Assembly: GCA_019420545.1 (NCBI GenBank)
Contig: JAHZGZ010000225.1
Location: forward strand, 1-6,784
Source: Bacteroidales bacterium
Lineage (GTDB): Bacteria; Bacteroidota; Bacteroidia; Bacteroidales; Muribaculaceae
Direction: 5' to 3'
DNA: 6,784 nucleotides
Below the pieces are notes generated by a model. The model ran no database searches. It worked only from the letters and a program-made list of their open reading frames with translations, and was not told where the DNA came from. This document shows, piece after piece, positions 4,914-6,784 of this stretch. The translations under genes were made by a program, and so were the position numbers. Position 1 is the first letter of the stretch. Every line of letters starts with the position of its first letter.

Positions 4914-6365
4914 ATGAAAGCTCTTTCACAACTCCTTTCCGCAATACCGGTGATCGAGGTCATCGGATCGGACGACAAGCAGATTACCGACGTCGTAAGC
5001 GACTCCCGCCGCGTAACCACCGGCGCACTATTCGTAGCCGTACGCGGCACACAGGTCGACGGTCACACATTCATTCCGTTGCTCCAGTACAGCGGAGTGG
5101 CGGCAATCGTCTGTGAGGAACTGCCGGAGTTTCTCGAGACTTCCATCACATATATCCGTGTGGCAAACTCCGCAGTAGCCCTCGGATGCCTTGCCTCGGA
5201 ATGGTACGGCAACCCCTCGCGCGATCTGAAGCTCGTAGGCGTTACCGGCACCAACGGCAAGACCACCACCGCCACCCTCATCTACGAGATGGCCCGTCTG
5301 ATGGGCTACAAGGCCGGACTCCTCTCAACCGTATGCAACTACGTCGACGACGAGGCCGTCCCCACCAACCAGACCACGCCCGACCCGCTTACAATCAACG
5401 CACTGCTCCGCCGCATGGTCGACGCCGGATGCCGCTATGCCTCGATGGAAGTCAGCTCCCACGCCGCCCACCAGCACCGCATAGCCGGACTCCACTTCGC
5501 CGGAGGCATATTCTCCAATCTCACACGCGACCATCTTGACTACCACAAGACGGTCGAGGCATATCTCCAGGCCAAGAAGTCGTTCTTCGACGACCTCCCC
5601 GCCACCGCGTTCGCCCTCACCAATGCCGACGACAAGGCAGGCCTCGTGATGCTCCAGAACACGCTCGCAAAGAAATACACCTACTCGCTGCGCACCCAGG
5701 CCGACTTCGTAGGGCGCGTGATCGAAAGCCGCCTCGACGGCACTACGATGACCTTCAACGGACGCGAGGTGGAAGTGCTCTTCACCGGACGCTTCAACGC
5801 CTACAACCTCACCGCCGTCTATGCTGCGTCGGTGCTCATCGGCTGGCCTCTCGAACAGGTACTCGTAGACATGAGCCGCCTCGTGCCGGTAGCCGGACGT
5901 TTCCAGGCATTCCACTCACCCAAGGGCTTTACAGCCATCGTCGACTACGCCCATACACCCGATGCCGTCGTCAACGTGCTGCAGGCCATCCGCGAGGTGG
6001 TAGGTACACGCGGCTCCATCATCACCGTTGTAGGTGCCGGCGGCAACCGCGACAAGGGAAAGCGCCCGATCAGGGCGCGCGAGGCCTCACTGCGCAGCGA
6101 CCGGCTGATTCTCACCTCCGACAACCCACGCGACGAGGAACCCGCCGACATCATCCGCGACATGGAAGAGGGTCTCGACATAGAGGGCCACAAGAAGACC
6201 CTCAGCATCACCGACCGCCGCGAGGCAATCCGCACCGCCGCAGCCCTCGCGCAGCCCGGCGATGTAATCCTCATCGCCGGTAAAGGCCACGAGGACTACC
6301 AGGAGATCAAAGGTGTGAAACACCACTTCGACGACCGCGAGGTTGTAAAAGAATTCCTCGTATAA
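4914..6365 (+). CDS. murE: UDP-MurNAc-L-Ala-D-Glu:meso-2,6-diaminopimelate ligase MurE
   Basis: This cytoplasmic Mur ligase makes UDP-MurNAc-tripeptide by ATP-dependent addition of meso-diaminopimelate. The 483 residues follow the three-domain Mur ligase plan. The N-terminal UDP-binding domain has DSRRVTTGALFVAVRG (30-45). The central ATPase domain has P-loop GVTGTNGKTTT (109-119), MEVSSHA and NLTRDHLDYH, and K221 in YLQAKKSFF is the expected carbamylated lysine. In the C-terminal domain, DNPR (403-406) is the signature that reads meso-DAP rather than lysine, and GKGHEDYQ (456-463) completes the amino-acid pocket. The cell wall is therefore predicted to be DAP-type, as expected for this group. 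It lies 30 bp after ftsI and 66 bp before mraY, consistent with co-transcription. The ATG at 4914 gives a normal N-terminus. The spacer has one G in 30 bases and no Shine-Dalgarno. No defects are seen. Confidence 0.96.
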   Translation: MKALSQLLSAIPVIEVIGSDDKQITDVVSDSRRVTTGALFVAVRGTQVDGHTFIPLLQYSGVAAIVCEELPEFLETSITYIRVANSAVALGCLASEWYGNPSRDLKLVGVTGTNGKTTTATLIYEMARLMGYKAGLLSTVCNYVDDEAVPTNQTTPDPLTINALLRRMVDAGCRYASMEVSSHAAHQHRIAGLHFAGGIFSNLTRDHLDYHKTVEAYLQAKKSFFDDLPATAFALTNADDKAGLVMLQNTLAKKYTYSLRTQADFVGRVIESRLDGTTMTFNGREVEVLFTGRFNAYNLTAVYAASVLIGWPLEQVLVDMSRLVPVAGRFQAFHSPKGFTAIVDYAHTPDAVVNVLQAIREVVGTRGSIITVVGAGGNRDKGKRPIRAREASLRSDRLILTSDNPRDEEPADIIRDMEEGLDIEGHKKTLSITDRREAIRTAAALAQPGDVILIAGKGHEDYQEIKGVKHHFDDREVVKEFLV

Positions 6366-6431
6366 CCCGTTCTCTCCGCACATACAACATCACACAACCA
6401 TCCACAAAAAGACCTCCCCTCCACAACCGAC

Positions 6432-6784
6432 GTGATCTACTATCTCTTTCAATGGCTTGAAGAATTCGGCGTGCCGGGAGCACGCCTGATGGATTACATC
6501 ACATTCCGCAGCGGTGCGGCACTCGTACTCTCGCTGTTCATCGCCGTCGTATTCGGCCGCCGTATCATCGACCGTCTCCAGATGATGCAGGTAGGCGAGA
6601 TTATCCGCGACCTCGGCCTCGAAGGCCAGATGAAAAAGACCGGCACCCCCACCATGGGCGGCATCATCATCATCATTGCGATACTGATACCGTGTCTGCT
6701 CGTAGGCAAGCTCGGCAACGTTTATATGGCTCTGATGATCATCGCCACCCTTTGGCTCGGCGTGCTCGGAGGCCTCGACGATTA
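6432..6784 (+). CDS. mraY: Phospho-N-acetylmuramoyl-pentapeptide-transferase MraY, N-terminal part (3' end outside window)
   Basis: This integral membrane enzyme transfers phospho-MurNAc-pentapeptide from UDP to undecaprenyl phosphate, forming lipid I. The window shows 117 complete codons. I chose GTG at 6432 because VIYYLFQWLEEFGVPGARLM matches the family N-terminus, no in-frame ATG lies between the murE stop and this point, and the first ATG (6489) would remove the start of the protein. Hydrophobic segments lie at about residues 28-41 (ALVLSLFIAVVFGR region), 78-92 (IIIIIAILIPCLLVG) and 97-114. The conserved KKTGTPTMGG is at 68-77, and the window ends inside the catalytic DDY motif (D116, D117). 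The 66-bp spacer from murE has only four G and no Shine-Dalgarno. The rest of the dcw cluster (murD, ftsW, murG, murC and so on) would be expected downstream. Confidence 0.95.
   Translation, partial: MIYYLFQWLEEFGVPGARLMDYITFRSGAALVLSLFIAVVFGRRIIDRLQMMQVGEIIRDLGLEGQMKKTGTPTMGGIIIIIAILIPCLLVGKLGNVYMALMIIATLWLGVLGGLDD

Noticed and set aside
6489..6491. ATG at 6489 as the mraY start
   Set aside because: It would remove 19 residues that match the family N-terminus; the GTG at 6432 fits better.

Overview
The window looks like a chromosomal segment from a gut-type member of the Bacteroidales. A Muribaculaceae-like genome is my best guess, but the family cannot be fixed from sequence reading alone. 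The grounds are the gene order rsmH - ftsL-like - ftsI with a C-terminal PASTA domain - murE - mraY, a Bacteroidetes-style promoter (TTTG, 21 bp, TAnnTTT-like box), the lack of Shine-Dalgarno sequences, and a BspA-type leucine-rich-repeat surface protein next door. All genes lie on the + strand.

Layout. Positions 1-1017 hold the 3' part of a secreted or surface BspA-like LRR protein whose start is outside the window. Positions 1018-1435 are a 418-bp intergenic region. It holds a strong hairpin made of 9-bp repeat units, a second 9-bp-period tract of CTCTGTG type with a probable inverted counterpart about 120 bp on, another hairpin, and one good plus one weak candidate promoter just before rsmH. 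Positions 1436-6784 are the front of the division and cell wall (dcw) cluster: rsmH (1436-2344), an ftsL-like gene (2371-2715), ftsI (2796-4883), murE (4914-6365) and the first 117 codons of mraY (6432 to the window end, GTG start).

How the genes work together. RsmH methylates 16S rRNA and travels with the cluster by long-standing synteny. The FtsL-like protein is a small bitopic divisome protein. FtsI is the septal peptidoglycan transpeptidase. MurE adds meso-diaminopimelate to the UDP-MurNAc dipeptide precursor in the cytoplasm. MraY transfers the finished phospho-MurNAc-pentapeptide to undecaprenyl phosphate, making lipid I. Spacers of 26, 80, 30 and 66 bp without obvious terminators suggest one operon, probably driven by the promoter at 1383-1415.

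Novelty. The coding content is ordinary and conserved, and I see no undescribed multi-gene system. The points worth a second look are the intergenic 9-bp-period repeat tracts, the absence of mraZ directly upstream of rsmH, and a pair of mini-ORFs linked to the ftsI start by overlapping ATGA stop/start signals.
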